From contig NC_133405.1 in NCBI RefSeq assembly GCF_047511655.1, forward strand, positions 92,541,598 through 92,605,597: a DNA stretch of 64,000 nucleotides. Reading direction: 5' to 3'. Numbering within the stretch: the first letter of the stretch is position 1; the number at the start of each line of letters is the position of its first letter. The stretch comes from Castor canadensis. Taxonomy: Eukaryota > Chordata > Mammalia > Rodentia > Castoridae. Shown here one piece after another: positions 1 to 9,269 of the stretch. The notes beneath the pieces are model-generated. The model saw only the letters and a program-made list of their open reading frames with translations. It was not told the DNA's origin and did not search any database. The position numbers and the translations under genes were made by a program.

Positions 1-723
1 AGGCTATGTGGGAAGCAAACAGTGAGAGGGGACACAAAGGTAAGCTTTTTACTTTCTTGAATTAGGAGAGAGGCAGCCACGAGGGCCCTAAGGCATGGGG
101 CCGACCCCCTGGTTGTGGGGTCTAATTGTTTAGAGAGGTATGCTACTGGAGTGAAGGAGAGCCCTATGTTGTGTCCTAAAACTCCTAGGGAAAACCCTTG
201 CCTCTCAGAGACTTAAAGGAAAAAAGGACGAGTGAGGTCTGGCAGGCAAAGTGCTGGGGCTTGTAACAGGGCTTGTAAGAGGGTTTTAAAATGACCTGAC
301 ACAGGCCGAGAGGGGTCCAGGGGCTCTTAAATGGGACCCTTGGATGCCTCATATAGAAGTTTGGCCATTAGACTGAAGTTGGGCACCCAGGCTCTGAGGT
401 AGCCAGCCTGGCTGAGGAAGGAGAGAATTTCAGCCTTGATGGTGGGAGCAAGGAGAGAGGCTAATAAGGCCTTACAGCCTATGGCAATAGCCTTATGAGT
501 AGGGGAGATAGATAGGCCCAGGTAAGTCACCTGGGTGAGAGACAGTTGAGCCTTGGTAGGGGACACCCGGTATTCCTTTTTTCCCAGAAAATTAAGCGGG
601 AGGGCAGTGTGTTGTTGGCTATCCTCAAGAGAGGGGCTGCAGAGCAGGAGATCATCTACATATTGGAGGAGTTTACTTGGGGAGAGATGGAGGGTGAGGA
701 GGTCCCTAGCCAGAGCTTGGCTG
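1..723 (-). pseudogene. pol: Retroviral pol remnant (reverse transcriptase / RNase H)
   Basis: The block at 327-723 contains QALARDLL, then the catalytic YVDDLLL motif, then NFLGKKEYRVSPTKAQ and VTYLGL, which are typical gammaretroviral palm and connection motifs. Downstream on the minus strand (326 to 1) the connection/RNase H sequence continues with VAYLSKQLDP, interrupted by a stop and shifts. The N-terminal part of reverse transcriptase is missing at the L1 junction. The window edge truncates the rest. Confidence 0.87.
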
Positions 724-1113
724 GGAGTTGACATGCATTGATTTCCTATACATGTGTGTTACCTTCTCAATTAATTCTTCTAGAACTAACCTTTTCTCTA
801 GTTTGTGGTCCCCTTCTCCTATTGGCCTCAGTTGCTTTAAAGTATCTGCTTTAGTTTCTCTGCATTGAGGGCAACAAATGCTATCTAGTTTTTTGGGTGT
901 CTTACCTGTTCTCACCCCTCCCTTGTTGCTCTCACTTTATCATGTGATCAAAGTCCAATCCCCTTGTTGTTTTTGCCCTTGATCTAATGTCTGCATATGA
1001 GGGAGAACATACAATTTTTGGTCTTTTGGGCCAGGCTAACCTCACTCAGAATGATGTTCTCCAATTCCATCCATTTACCTGCAAATGATAACATTTCATT
1101 CTTCTTCATGGCT
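724..1113 (-). mobile_element. L1 3' segment embedded in the retrovirus
   Basis: The segment matches the last codons of L1 ORF2 ([19 protein letters not shown]) plus 3'UTR, as seen in the L1 copies at 40861, 52490 and 61967. It lacks the L1 poly(A) tail and the G-rich tract, and has no flanking duplication. It joins capsid sequence at about 1113 and reverse transcriptase sequence at about 724, replacing the gag/pol middle. This looks like a repair patch or recombination product rather than a normal insertion. Confidence 0.8.
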
Positions 1114-2124
1114 TGGGCAGCCCTCTTTAACCCTACCACTAGGCAGGTGACCATCTGGTCTCTGGAAGTTGTGTCATTAGTTTGATAGTCCCAATGGGGT
1201 TCTGTCTCTGGAACCACCAACGTTCCCACGGGGTGGGCAGGGGTGGTGTGGTGAATCTCATTTGCATGTGTCTTAGCCACGTCCCAGACCTTTTGTCTCT
1301 CCTCTGGGAGGAGGGTTGAGCAGAGGATGGTATAAATATCATGCCAGGTGAGGCTATAAGACTAGGCCAAATATTGAAATTCTTTAATATAAGAGTCAGG
1401 GTTAGTGGTGAAGGAACTGAGGCATTTTTCAATTTGAGACAGGTCTGTGAGAGAAAAGGGAACATTAACTCACATGATACCCTCAGCGCCAGCCACCTCT
1501 CAGAGGGGGTAGAGGGAAGCCAGCTGGCTGGGGGTCCATAAGAGTGAGTGTGTGGGGGACTCAGGGGATCCAGTGGTTCTGAGTTGGTAGGAGGGTGGGG
1601 GGAAGGGGAAGCGGAGGGAGGAGCGGAGGAAGGGGTGGGAGGAGGGGTGGGGGAAGTGGCAGAAGGAGCTGTGGAAGGAGGGGCAGAAGGAGGGGTGGGG
1701 GCCAATGGTTGAACAATGGCAGCCTGTGTCTGATATGGCGGAGGCTCATCAGCGGGATCAAAAGAAGGGAAAGCATTGGAGTCAGGGAGGGTAGTTGGGG
1801 TCTTTGTAGCCAGAAGGAACTGGGCAAGGGAGCAAGGGGTACAGAGAGAAGGTTTAGAGTGGAGGTAAGAGAGGGCCTGGACATAGAGAATCTCCTTCCA
1901 CTTTCCAGTGCGTTTGCAAAAGTTATAGAGATCCCTGAGAATGTTAGGGTCAAGCATGCCATTAAGCAGCCATTTTGAGTCATTGTCCAATTGGTATTGT
2001 GACAATTGGAAAGAAAAATGAGTTTTTGGGCTTTGAGATCAAGTGAGGGCTGTAAGGGCTTGAGGTTGGCCAGTAGGCAGCCCAGAGGAGTGTCTGAGGG
2101 AAGTTTGGAAGGTCCAGTCCCCAT
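1114..2124 (-). pseudogene. gag: Retroviral gag remnant (matrix, proline-rich, part of capsid)
   Basis: The start is placed at the ATG at 2124-2122 because it opens with Met-Gly (a myristoylation-type start) followed by a gammaretroviral matrix motif, TPLGCLLANL. The frame changes near 2000, where the matrix continues (KWLLNGMLDPNILRDLYNF). A long Pro/Ser/Ala-rich segment spans roughly 1560-1760. A second frame change precedes the capsid-like block, which stops abruptly at about 1114 where L1 sequence begins. Nucleocapsid is absent. The protein cannot be made from this copy. Confidence 0.85.
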
Positions 2125-2695
2125 GGTGAGACCTGGTCCAAGGAAGAATATAGTGGGCATCCCCAAGATATTGCTTTCCTGGATGAAACAGAGGAGTGGA
2201 GGACCTCAAGGGAACATCTTCACCAAGAGGATTGTCCATGCCCCAGGAACCTGGTTCCTAGGGGGAGTGAGCCAGGACCTAGTACTAGGATTTTGACCAG
2301 TGGGGGCGGGGAGAGAGAGAGAGAGAGAGAACGAGAGCCATGACTCACAGTGTGAGGGAACTCACCAAGAGAGGACTGAGGAAATCAACCAGTGGTGGGT
2401 GAGTAATGGGAGCGCACTGGCCTTGAGATTCCCTGTGAGCGAGAGTGGTGATGGCAGCACTAGTCTGGGGTCAGGGGTCCTGGCAAAGCAGCTCAGATCC
2501 CAGTAAGTTTATCCAGGCTTAAGGAAGGCAGCTCCCACCTACGTGGCTTTGGCAGGCTGGTATAATCCCCCGGACAGGCCCCCCATATAGGGGATGTCTG
2601 CCTTGTGGCCAAAGTAGGCTTGGGAACACAGCGTATATCAGGAGGGCCTGAATTTACTGACTGGGAGAGCAAGATTGATGCCGGAAGCTCACCTG
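2125..2695 (-). other. Retroviral leader between primer site and gag
   Basis: This is non-coding sequence expected to have held the splice donor and packaging signal. A (GA)n run at 2311-2330 is the only marked feature. Short open frames here on the plus strand are not credible genes. Confidence 0.55.
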
Positions 2696-2713
2696 ATCCA
2701 AGTCATGGCACCA
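2696..2713 (-). promoter_or_regulatory. Primer binding site, tRNA-His type
   Basis: The plus strand reads ATCCAAGTCATGGCACCA. From memory the 3' end of mammalian tRNA-His is ATCCGAGTCACGGCACCA, so 16 of 18 positions match and both differences are CpG-to-TpG/CpA decay. This marks the start of minus-strand DNA synthesis in the ancestral retrovirus. Histidine-tRNA priming is the HERV-H type. Confidence 0.82.
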
Positions 2714-2716
2714 AAA

Positions 2717-3058
2717 TGTTAGGAAAATGCCACACACCACACACAAAGGAGGCTCACGAGAGGTATCTCAAGTCCAAAAGTTTAATAAGCAGGCTAGCTG
2801 TCCAAGAAAAAATGGCACAGCAGCTTCTCTCGGTAGGTCTGGCCTTAAGTAGCATTTGGGAGAAAGCAAGGGCTAGGGACAGGCAAAGGGAAGTGGCAGG
2901 AGATAAGAGACAGTGGGACTTTGTTCTGCAAGGGATGAGACCAGCTGCCGAAGCAAGGGCTAGGGGCAGTCAAAGGGAGGTGGCAGGAGATAAGGGACAG
3001 TGGGCTTTGTTTCGCAAGGAATGAGACCAGCTGCAGCTCAGGTTACAGAATGGTGGCA
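2717..3058 (-). repeat. 5' LTR of the endogenous retrovirus
   Basis: It lies directly beside the primer binding site with a 3-base spacer. On the plus strand it begins TGTTAGG, so the element-sense end is CCTAACA. The far end is set at the last CA before MER5A-like sequence, giving TG...CA termini, but that end is uncertain by about 20 bases. An ATTAAA on the minus strand at 2781-2786 could be the poly(A) signal. The distal half holds a direct duplication of about 87 bp. Confidence 0.72.
2864..3036 (-). repeat. Tandem duplication inside LTR U3 (2 x about 87 bp)
   Basis: Two adjacent copies, 2864-2950 and 2951-3036, each run from AAGCAAGGGCTAGGG to GAGACCAGCTGC. They differ by a handful of substitutions. 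By position they lie in U3 of the minus-strand LTR, where retroviral enhancers are often duplicated. Enhancer function is inferred from position only. Confidence 0.8.
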
Positions 3059-3064
3059 AGGGGC

Positions 3065-3279
3065 AGTTCTTATCAACCACTATTGACATTTTTGACTGGG
3101 TGACTCATGTTTGTTAGTGTCTGTCCTAGGCATTGTAGAATATGCAGTAGCATTCTTAGTGCTTAACTCATTGGATACTATTAGTAACTCCTGCTCTAGC
3201 TGAGACAAACGTCTGCTGACATTGTCAATGTCCCCTGGGTGGCAAATATGCTTTCCCTCCAATTGAGAACCCCTGCTAT
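3065..3279 (-). mobile_element. MER5A-like hAT DNA transposon relic
   Basis: Read on the minus strand it begins with GGGTTCTCAA, followed by CAGGGGACATTGACAATGTC, then TACAATGCCTAGGACAG, and ends with TGTCAATAGTGGTTGATAAG. This is the order of the MER5A consensus as I remember it, including the terminal inverted repeat halves. The retroviral LTR abuts its end. It is non-autonomous and non-coding. Confidence 0.75.
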
Positions 3280-3878
3280 AAAAGATAAGAACTTCTCACA
3301 ACAAAACCAAAATACCACCTTCACACCTAAAATATTAATAGCAATTCCTAATATCATAAAACATATGGTAGGTGTTCAATTGGCCTGATTTTCTTATAAA
3401 TTTTTTTAGCTTTTCAAATTAGATTCCAAATAGGATACTTACATTTTAATTGGCTGATATCTCCAGTCTTACTTACTAAGTTCCCTCTCTCTCTATTATT
3501 TGCAATGAATGAAAGCGAGGTACAAACATTTTGATGAGTTGATTGAACTCTTTTAGTCTGCAACGGCTCCTGTTTTTCATTTTGGTGGTAGTAGGGTTTG
3601 AACTCAATGCCTCACACTTGCTAGGCAGGCGCTCAACCACTTGAGCCACTCCATCGATTACAGAAGTGAGACACAGTCACCTGGCTCCTCCTCCCTCTCT
3701 GTTTTTTCTTCCCATTTATTTCTGGAAGAAATCAGATCTTTTGTCTTTTAGAGTTTCCCACAATCTAGATTTGGCTAACTACATCTTTATGCTTTTATTT
3801 CACCTATTCCTCTGACTCCTGTGTTTCTTATAGTTGATGGATACAGAAACTTGATCAGATCTGTGTTTGGATTTTTGG
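3280..3878. other. Unassigned, AT-rich, one SINE arm
   Basis: Apart from the ID-type arm at 3581-3655 I recognise nothing here. No open frame is convincing. Confidence 0.5.
3581..3655 (-). repeat. ID-type SINE arm
   Basis: The reverse complement reads GTGGCTCAAGTGGTTGAGCG...TTGAGTTCAAACCC, giving tRNA-like A and B boxes. The 7SL arm is absent. Confidence 0.8.
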
Positions 3879-3891
3879 CAAGAATACTTCA
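3879..3891 (+). repeat. Target-site duplication, left (ZSCAN4 retrocopy)
   Basis: CAAGAATACTTCA, identical to 5428-5440. It shows L1-type integration and marks the 5' end of the retrocopied mRNA. Confidence 0.9.
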
Positions 3892-5427
3892 TAGGAAACA
3901 TTAGCACAGAGCTGAAAGCCAGTTGCATATCAGCTCAGAATGCAATCCAGGATTTACCTGTTTGAAGTTCAACTGAGAAGTTGCTTGCAGCCTTTAAACA
4001 TCCGTCAGTGGTTGAAACAGATCTCCAGAGACATAGGACAAAAGATATTGTCCAAAGTTGAGTTTTTCTGAGAACTCTCACTAAGAAAGGCTTTTAACCT
4101 CAGAAACTCCTTTCAGCATAGACCATCTTCAAATGATCCTGCACCACAAAATGTAGAGTTTAAACCAAGCCATGGATTTGCTGTCTAGAAGGGAGAGGAG
4201 ATCTCTGAGTTCTCAAGCACTCAGCTGCACTCACAGCAGTAACTCATGTGCAAGGCAGGAACTGCAAAGATGCTATGAGAATTTTCACTCATAGCTGCAG
4301 CTAGAAAAGCATAGCAAGGATGAAATTATTTCTCAGTTGGTCCTGGAATAGTTTATTATTCGTGGACCCTGCAATGACAAGTCCACTTTGAAAGAGAAAT
4401 GGAAATCAAGTGACAGAAACCTGGAAAAATTAATGAAAGGCCTGACCAATGATTGCATGAAGCCACCTTTCTAAATCCATGCCCACATGCAGGGACAAGA
4501 AGTCCTGTTTTGTGAGAATATGACCTTCAAGAAAAATCACTGTTCATCTAAAAAAACAAAGCTTCAGCAAAAACCCCAACAGAAAAGAAGATAGAGACAC
4601 CCATTTTAAGTCCCCAAGATGCTCCCTTGGAAATGGGAGATGAAGATAGCTGCTACAATTACTGGAAGATTACCCAGGTAAATGCCAGTATTACTAATCA
4701 AGGAAATCATGCATCTTCCCTCTTCATTAACCAGAAAGAAAATGGTTCTAGGCTTGAAGAGGGAGATGTTTCTTACAAGAACCCACACAACACCAGAAGA
4801 GTGAGGCTAGACGCCTCCAGGTCCCAGGAAGTGTCCCTATGCAGGTGCACCAAGGGTTTCTCTCCAGGCCCCTGGTCCTGTACCTATTCACCAGAGCAAT
4901 GATGGACACCAACAAAGATTCCATGGAGCCTCAAAACCATACAAATGTGGGAAATGTCCCTAAATCTTTAGATATCTGTTACTTTTTAGCAGGAATGAGA
5001 GGTTGTTCGTGCTGAGTATCACAAAAGCTTCTGTCAAGCACCAGGCCTATAGTGCATCTGTTAATCCACACAAGACAGAAGCCTTTCACATGAAGCACGT
5101 GTGACAAGGTCTTCAGCCACAAAACCAACCTGTGGGCTCATGAGAGGATCCGCACAGGAAAGACGCCCTATACGTGCTCCTTTGGCCAGAGAAGTTATCC
5201 ACCAGTCATCCATGCACCATCATCACTTGAGGTTCACCAGAAAATCAGACTCAAAAGTATCCTTGCCACACCATAAGCTTCCTCTGCTACCATTCTAATT
5301 TACTGTATATAAATACATATGAATGTATGCATATTTCTATAGCACTTCTCCATGGAGAATGTGCCATGTAGTTTCCTTATCATGCTGTTTTTTGTCCCAC
5401 TCCATTAAAATGTAAGGCTTAAAAAAA
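3892..5427 (+). pseudogene. ZSCAN4: ZSCAN4 processed pseudogene
   Basis: Translated pieces follow the ZSCAN4 protein (as I recall it) from end to end without introns. Coding similarity starts near 4090 and the SCAN region lies at about 4190-4500 (ARQELQ-like, KEKWKSS, HAHMQGQE). The linker is open at 4627-4902 (ITNQGN, EENG-like, EEGDVS, SRSQE). The C-terminal zinc fingers lie at about 4935-5230, with FSHKTNLWAHERI and TGKTPYTC best kept. Stops occur at 4186-4188 (TAG) and 4349-4351 (TAG), with several frameshifts and lost finger cysteines. The 3'UTR has ATTAAA at 5404-5409, then an A-run at 5421. A perfect 13-bp duplication flanks the copy. The parent acts in early-embryo telomere and genome activation; this copy is dead. 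Confidence 0.92.
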
Positions 5428-5440
5428 CAAGAATACTTCA
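5428..5440 (+). repeat. Target-site duplication, right (ZSCAN4 retrocopy)
   Basis: CAAGAATACTTCA follows the A-run of the retrocopy directly and equals 3879-3891. Confidence 0.9.
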
Positions 5441-5956
5441 CATGCAATGTTGAAGACTGAACAATTTTAATGAGAGATAGAGAGAATTGACATTAGATGT
5501 TTACCAATGTAACGAAAAAAGTTCATTAAGTACACAGCATTACCTATCACATATCCTTGCCAAAAAATAAAAATAAACCTCAATCTCCTCAAACCCTAGA
5601 TTTACCTATTGGTTCATAGGAAATACAGGAGATGACAGAACAGGTTAAATAACATCATATCTACATAATCAGACAAATCCAGAATGCAGAAATTCCATTA
5701 GACTGATGACACAGTTTCTAATATAAATCAATGGAAAGAAAAAAAATAAAGGATAGGAAAATGCTATAAACCAGAAGAAATACATCAACCACTTGTAACA
5801 TATGGCCCTTACTTGAATCTTGATTTAAACACATGCACTGTAAAAAATAAAGATAGGTATGGGACTTTCATGGAAATCTAATATTTGCCAAATATTAGAT
5901 TATATTAATTACTATATTTTTAGATATTATGCTGTAGTTATATATATATTTTTTTC
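5441..5956. other. Unassigned AT-rich stretch
   Basis: I see no recognisable gene or repeat here. Confidence 0.5.
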
Positions 5957-6163
5957 AGTGGGACGGAGTTTGAACTCAGGGCTTCACGTTTACAAAGCAG
6001 GAGTTCTACTGCTTGAGCCACACCTCTGTTCATTTTGCTCTGGTTACTTTGGAGATGGGGTCTCATGAGCTATCTGCCTGGGCTGGCCTTGAACTATGAT
6101 CCTTCTGATTTTGGACTCTCAAGTAGCTAGGATTAAAGGCATGAGCCACCTGTACCCAGCTGT
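5957..6163 (-). repeat. Dimeric B1-ID SINE
   Basis: The reverse complement carries a 7SL/B1-like arm (GTGGCTCATGCC, CTAGCTACTTGAGAG, GCCAGCCCAGGCAG) followed by an ID-like arm ending in CTGAGTTCAAACTCC. It is in reverse orientation and well diverged. Confidence 0.85.
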
Positions 6164-6570
6164 GGTTATATTTTTTAAGTCTCCTTATTGTAGAGATACG
6201 TGCTGAGGTAATTATGGTTCCAATAATATCTGGAATTTGCTTTAACCCAATAGGGGTGGATATAAGAAATGAGATTAACCATATATTGCTAATTGTTGAA
6301 ACTAGGCTATGATTACCTGGCATTTATTATATCATTGCCCTTACTTCTGTATATGTTTTTAATTTCCATAATAAAGTTTTCTTAAATCAGATCCACCTGG
6401 AATAATGATGAGGTGTGGATTGGAAAGCATTGGAAACTATTTTGGAGGTTCCTGCAGGAGTGTGCATGAGATCTCAATGACCTGTACTAAAGAGATGGTG
6501 CAAACAGAAAAAAGTAGAATTCAAAAGCCATTTAGGAAGTAAAATTAATAGGGCTTAGTAATTAACTATG
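6164..6570. other. Unassigned stretch
   Basis: Nothing recognisable. Confidence 0.5.
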
Positions 6571-7018
6571 TGTATTAGTCAGGGTTCTCCAGAAGAAGGA
6601 ACTAATAGAATGTTCTATATCATTATAAGAGGGGATTTATTAGATTGATTTACACAATTAGAGACTGTCTGTTGGTTGGAGACTGAGGAAGTCAGTAACT
6701 GCTCAGCCCAAGAAGCTGGGAGCCTCAAAATGAGGGGGACTTTTCTGGAGAGTCACTGGTGCAAGTCCACATTCAAAGGCTGAAGAATTTGGAGTTTGAT
6801 GTCTATGGCAATGACAGCACCAAAGAACATTCGAGAAGAGTCAAGAATTTGCCTATTGGTAAGTTTCCCCCTTCTCCTTTTTATTTACCTGGGCTGCTAG
6901 CCTATTGGATAGTGCCTTCCATGTTGGGGTGGGTCTACCCCACTCAGTTCTCCAACCCATATGCCAATAGTCTTTAGAAACACACCCTTAAAGACACACC
7001 CAGAAGTGTGTTTTTACC
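6571..7018 (-). mobile_element. Ancient mammalian repeat (TTAGTCAGGGTTCTCCAGA family)
   Basis: It opens with TATTAGTCAGGGTTCTCCAG and ends with GAAACACACCCTTAAAGACACACCCAGAA. I remember this family as an old LINE/MER-type 3' end; I am not sure of the formal name. Related copies lie at 14795, 20682 and 32699 in the opposite orientation. Confidence 0.6.
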
Positions 7019-7505
7019 AATTTTCTAACCACGATAAGTGCGAGGAGGAGTCAAGCACGAGGCTCAGATTTCTGGTTGAACAAGTGGGTGGCACTATGAA
7101 GAGGCAGATCTGGGGAGGAAGGCTGGGGTTTGACATACTGTGGAACTGAGCCGAAGAGAAGAGAGTGAAAAAGATACTCAGGATAAGAAATGCCAAGGAA
7201 GGAGGAGTCCCTGGGACAGAGCCATAAGGAGCACTTAAAGTCAACCTGTTCACTGTACAGGAGTCTTTTCCCTGTGTTTAGACATATGTACAAGGAGGAA
7301 AGGACCAGTAGCAAGCGAGAGAAGAGCAACTGGAGATGCAGGGGGGAGAGATCTGCATGTGTCTGTGTGGGCACATGAGAGGGAGACCCTGGCTCACAGC
7401 TCTTCCTTTCCAGCCATGGTCTCCACAGACTTCCAGATAGGCTGACCTTCTCCTGGGACAGCAGGGAAGGGGCAGTACCCTCCTGCCCCCATGGTTGATC
7501 CTCAC
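7019..7505. other. Unassigned, possibly intronic
   Basis: No repeat recognised. If the 7506-7616 block is an exon, this is its downstream intron. Confidence 0.4.
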
Positions 7506-7616
7506 CTTCAGATCCTCACAAAAGTCTCCGTAGTCAATCTCAATGAGGGCTTCTCCTGCATAGATACTGGAAGTCCTCTGGGAATCACTCACCAAATCCT
7601 CCTTCTGGGAGCTACC
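7506..7616 (-). CDS. Candidate internal coding exon, gene not identified
   Basis: On the minus strand a pyrimidine-rich tract ending CCATTGCAG is followed by a 111-nt open block and then AAG|GTGAGG, a near-perfect donor. The block is exactly 37 codons in phase 0-0 and reads from [13 protein letters not shown] to [12 protein letters not shown]. It is acidic, with no membrane segment and no domain I can name. It lies in non-repetitive DNA between 7018 and the old L1. A symmetric exon with good sites on both sides is unlikely by chance, but I found no partner exons nearby. It may also be a chance open block. Confidence 0.4.
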
Positions 7617-7883
7617 CTGCAATGGAGGGAGGGAGAATCGAATAGAGCACACTGACTGTTAGAGTGTCCCTGGAGGGAGAGGCAATGGGTTCCTCTGGAG
7701 CTTTTAATGTCTTTGAGGTAACACCTCACTAGAAAGCACTGAGGCAGAAAGACCAGAGTTCAAAAGTGGGCTTACTAACCATGTGATCCTGAGCAAGTCA
7801 TGCTCTCGGATGACTGAGTAGAGGTGACCGGCACTCATCTCCTCCTCCACAAGAAAAATCAAGGTAACAAGTATGAACATTTT
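7617..7883. other. Unassigned, possibly intronic
   Basis: This stretch lies upstream (minus strand) of the candidate exon. Nothing is recognised. Confidence 0.4.
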
Positions 7884-7962
7884 TTTTGTGATGTTGAGGA
7901 TTGAATCCAGGGCCTTGCACATGCAACGCAAGTGCTCTACCACTGAGCTACATCCCCAACTC
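7884..7962 (-). repeat. ID SINE
   Basis: The reverse complement reads TTGGGGATGTAGCTCAGTGG TAGAGC..., then GGCCCTGG-ATTCAATCC, then an A-run. This is the classic rodent ID element derived from tRNA-Ala. Confidence 0.85.
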
Positions 7963-9269
7963 AGGTCATAGCTGAGTGGGTGTATAGCTGCATTTTGAAT
8001 TATCTGATGATGGGAGAACACTAGAACTCAGCAAGAGAAAGACTGGAACCTTGTAAGCTTCAGAGACCTGGGAATACAGCATAAAAAGAGAAACAGAAAA
8101 CCCAGTTGCCTGCCACTTGAGCTCTGTGGTCAGAGAAAGGGAAGTCACCCCTTTGCAGGGGTAAGGCTGAAAGAGAGTTCCAGCAAATTATCAGTGCTGA
8201 TGCTGACAATCCTAGCTATGGGAAAGCTTCTCAGTTCTCACAGGTATGCAGCTCACTTACATAGGGAACCTGAAATTTGCATGGTAGCCTGGCTTTGAAA
8301 AAGATTTCACCTCATCTCTCAGCAAATCCCCAGTGCTGTAGCCAGGAGCCATTTTCAGAAAGGAGCTACTTTCTGGATGTGGGCAGCTCTAGGGGTCAGA
8401 AAACTTGCATATTCTCATCTCTGGGACTTCACAGATATTCCACTGCGTTGGCTGTGGTTGGGTAGCTGCCTTGCAAACCCAGCTTAACCCTGTAGTGTGA
8501 CTATAACTCAGGTGTGCTGGGTGCCCTGCACTGTAGGGGATGGATGTTAAAACAAAGATGGAAATGATGGATGCCACTGTTAAGAACCAGATCACTGTGT
8601 TTGCCATCTGCGACCAAGTGCTTGCCCACCCTGTGAGGATCTTGCAGTGTCAGGACTGAAGTCAAACACCCATATGGTTCTTGCCACCCTGCTCCCCTAT
8701 GCTGTGCTCAGGCACCTGTTGCTGACAGGGTGGGGAGGAAACACCATAGTTTCATCTGCTGCTCCACCCACAGGGGTGTCCTGGAGGGGACATGGAGCAA
8801 TTCCACAGATCCAGCTCATGCACCACCCCCAAGCATGCATAGCCAAAGGAGGCCAAGAGGAATACTGCCACAGCTCCAACTGGAGCCACACTTTGGTGTG
8901 TACTACAGCTGAAGGGGTAGGGAATGAAGCCATAACTCCGGCTGCTATCCATCTGGTACTCCTGCCACAGAAATGGTAACATAATGGTCCCCACCACTGC
9001 CCTACCACCACACTGCATCTGACCATGCACTGCTGTCAGGACTGGGTGTGAGTGTCACAGGAGATGCTGCAGTCTCCACCACTGCCTCTCATTAATTACA
9101 GCCAAAGAAGCTATAGGAAGATAACTATGGTGCCCAGGAAGACACAAAGATAAAATTGCATAACAAACCAATGCCCTAAGACACACCTTCAGGAGAAAGC
9201 CACTTACTAAGAAGGTCACTTCCTTAAAATGGTAGAGCTACCAGACTTATCAGGTACATAAATCTCAAT

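Larger units (their letters stand above)
1..3058 (-). mobile_element. Class I endogenous retrovirus, 5' half, decayed
   Basis: Reading on the minus strand, the order is LTR, primer binding site, leader, gag, then reverse transcriptase/RNase H fragments that run off the window edge. The gag start, proline-rich middle, capsid-like block and the YVDD reverse transcriptase motif identify a gammaretrovirus-like (class I) element. Frameshifts and stops break both genes. Nucleocapsid, protease and the N-terminal part of reverse transcriptase are missing; an L1 fragment sits at that point. The 3' LTR, if present, lies outside the window. No product is expected. Confidence 0.88.

Noticed and set aside
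1595..1978. Gly/Arg-rich 127-codon frame on the plus strand
   Set aside because: It is the antisense of the proline-rich part of retroviral gag; composition alone makes it open.
7884..7962. Possible tRNA gene
   Set aside because: The tRNA-like A and B boxes belong to ID SINEs; the cloverleaf is incomplete and an A-tail follows.
8647..9030. Overlapping frames of 90-110 codons on both strands
   Set aside because: They lie in the GC-richer 5'UTR of the old L1; no domain, no conserved start.
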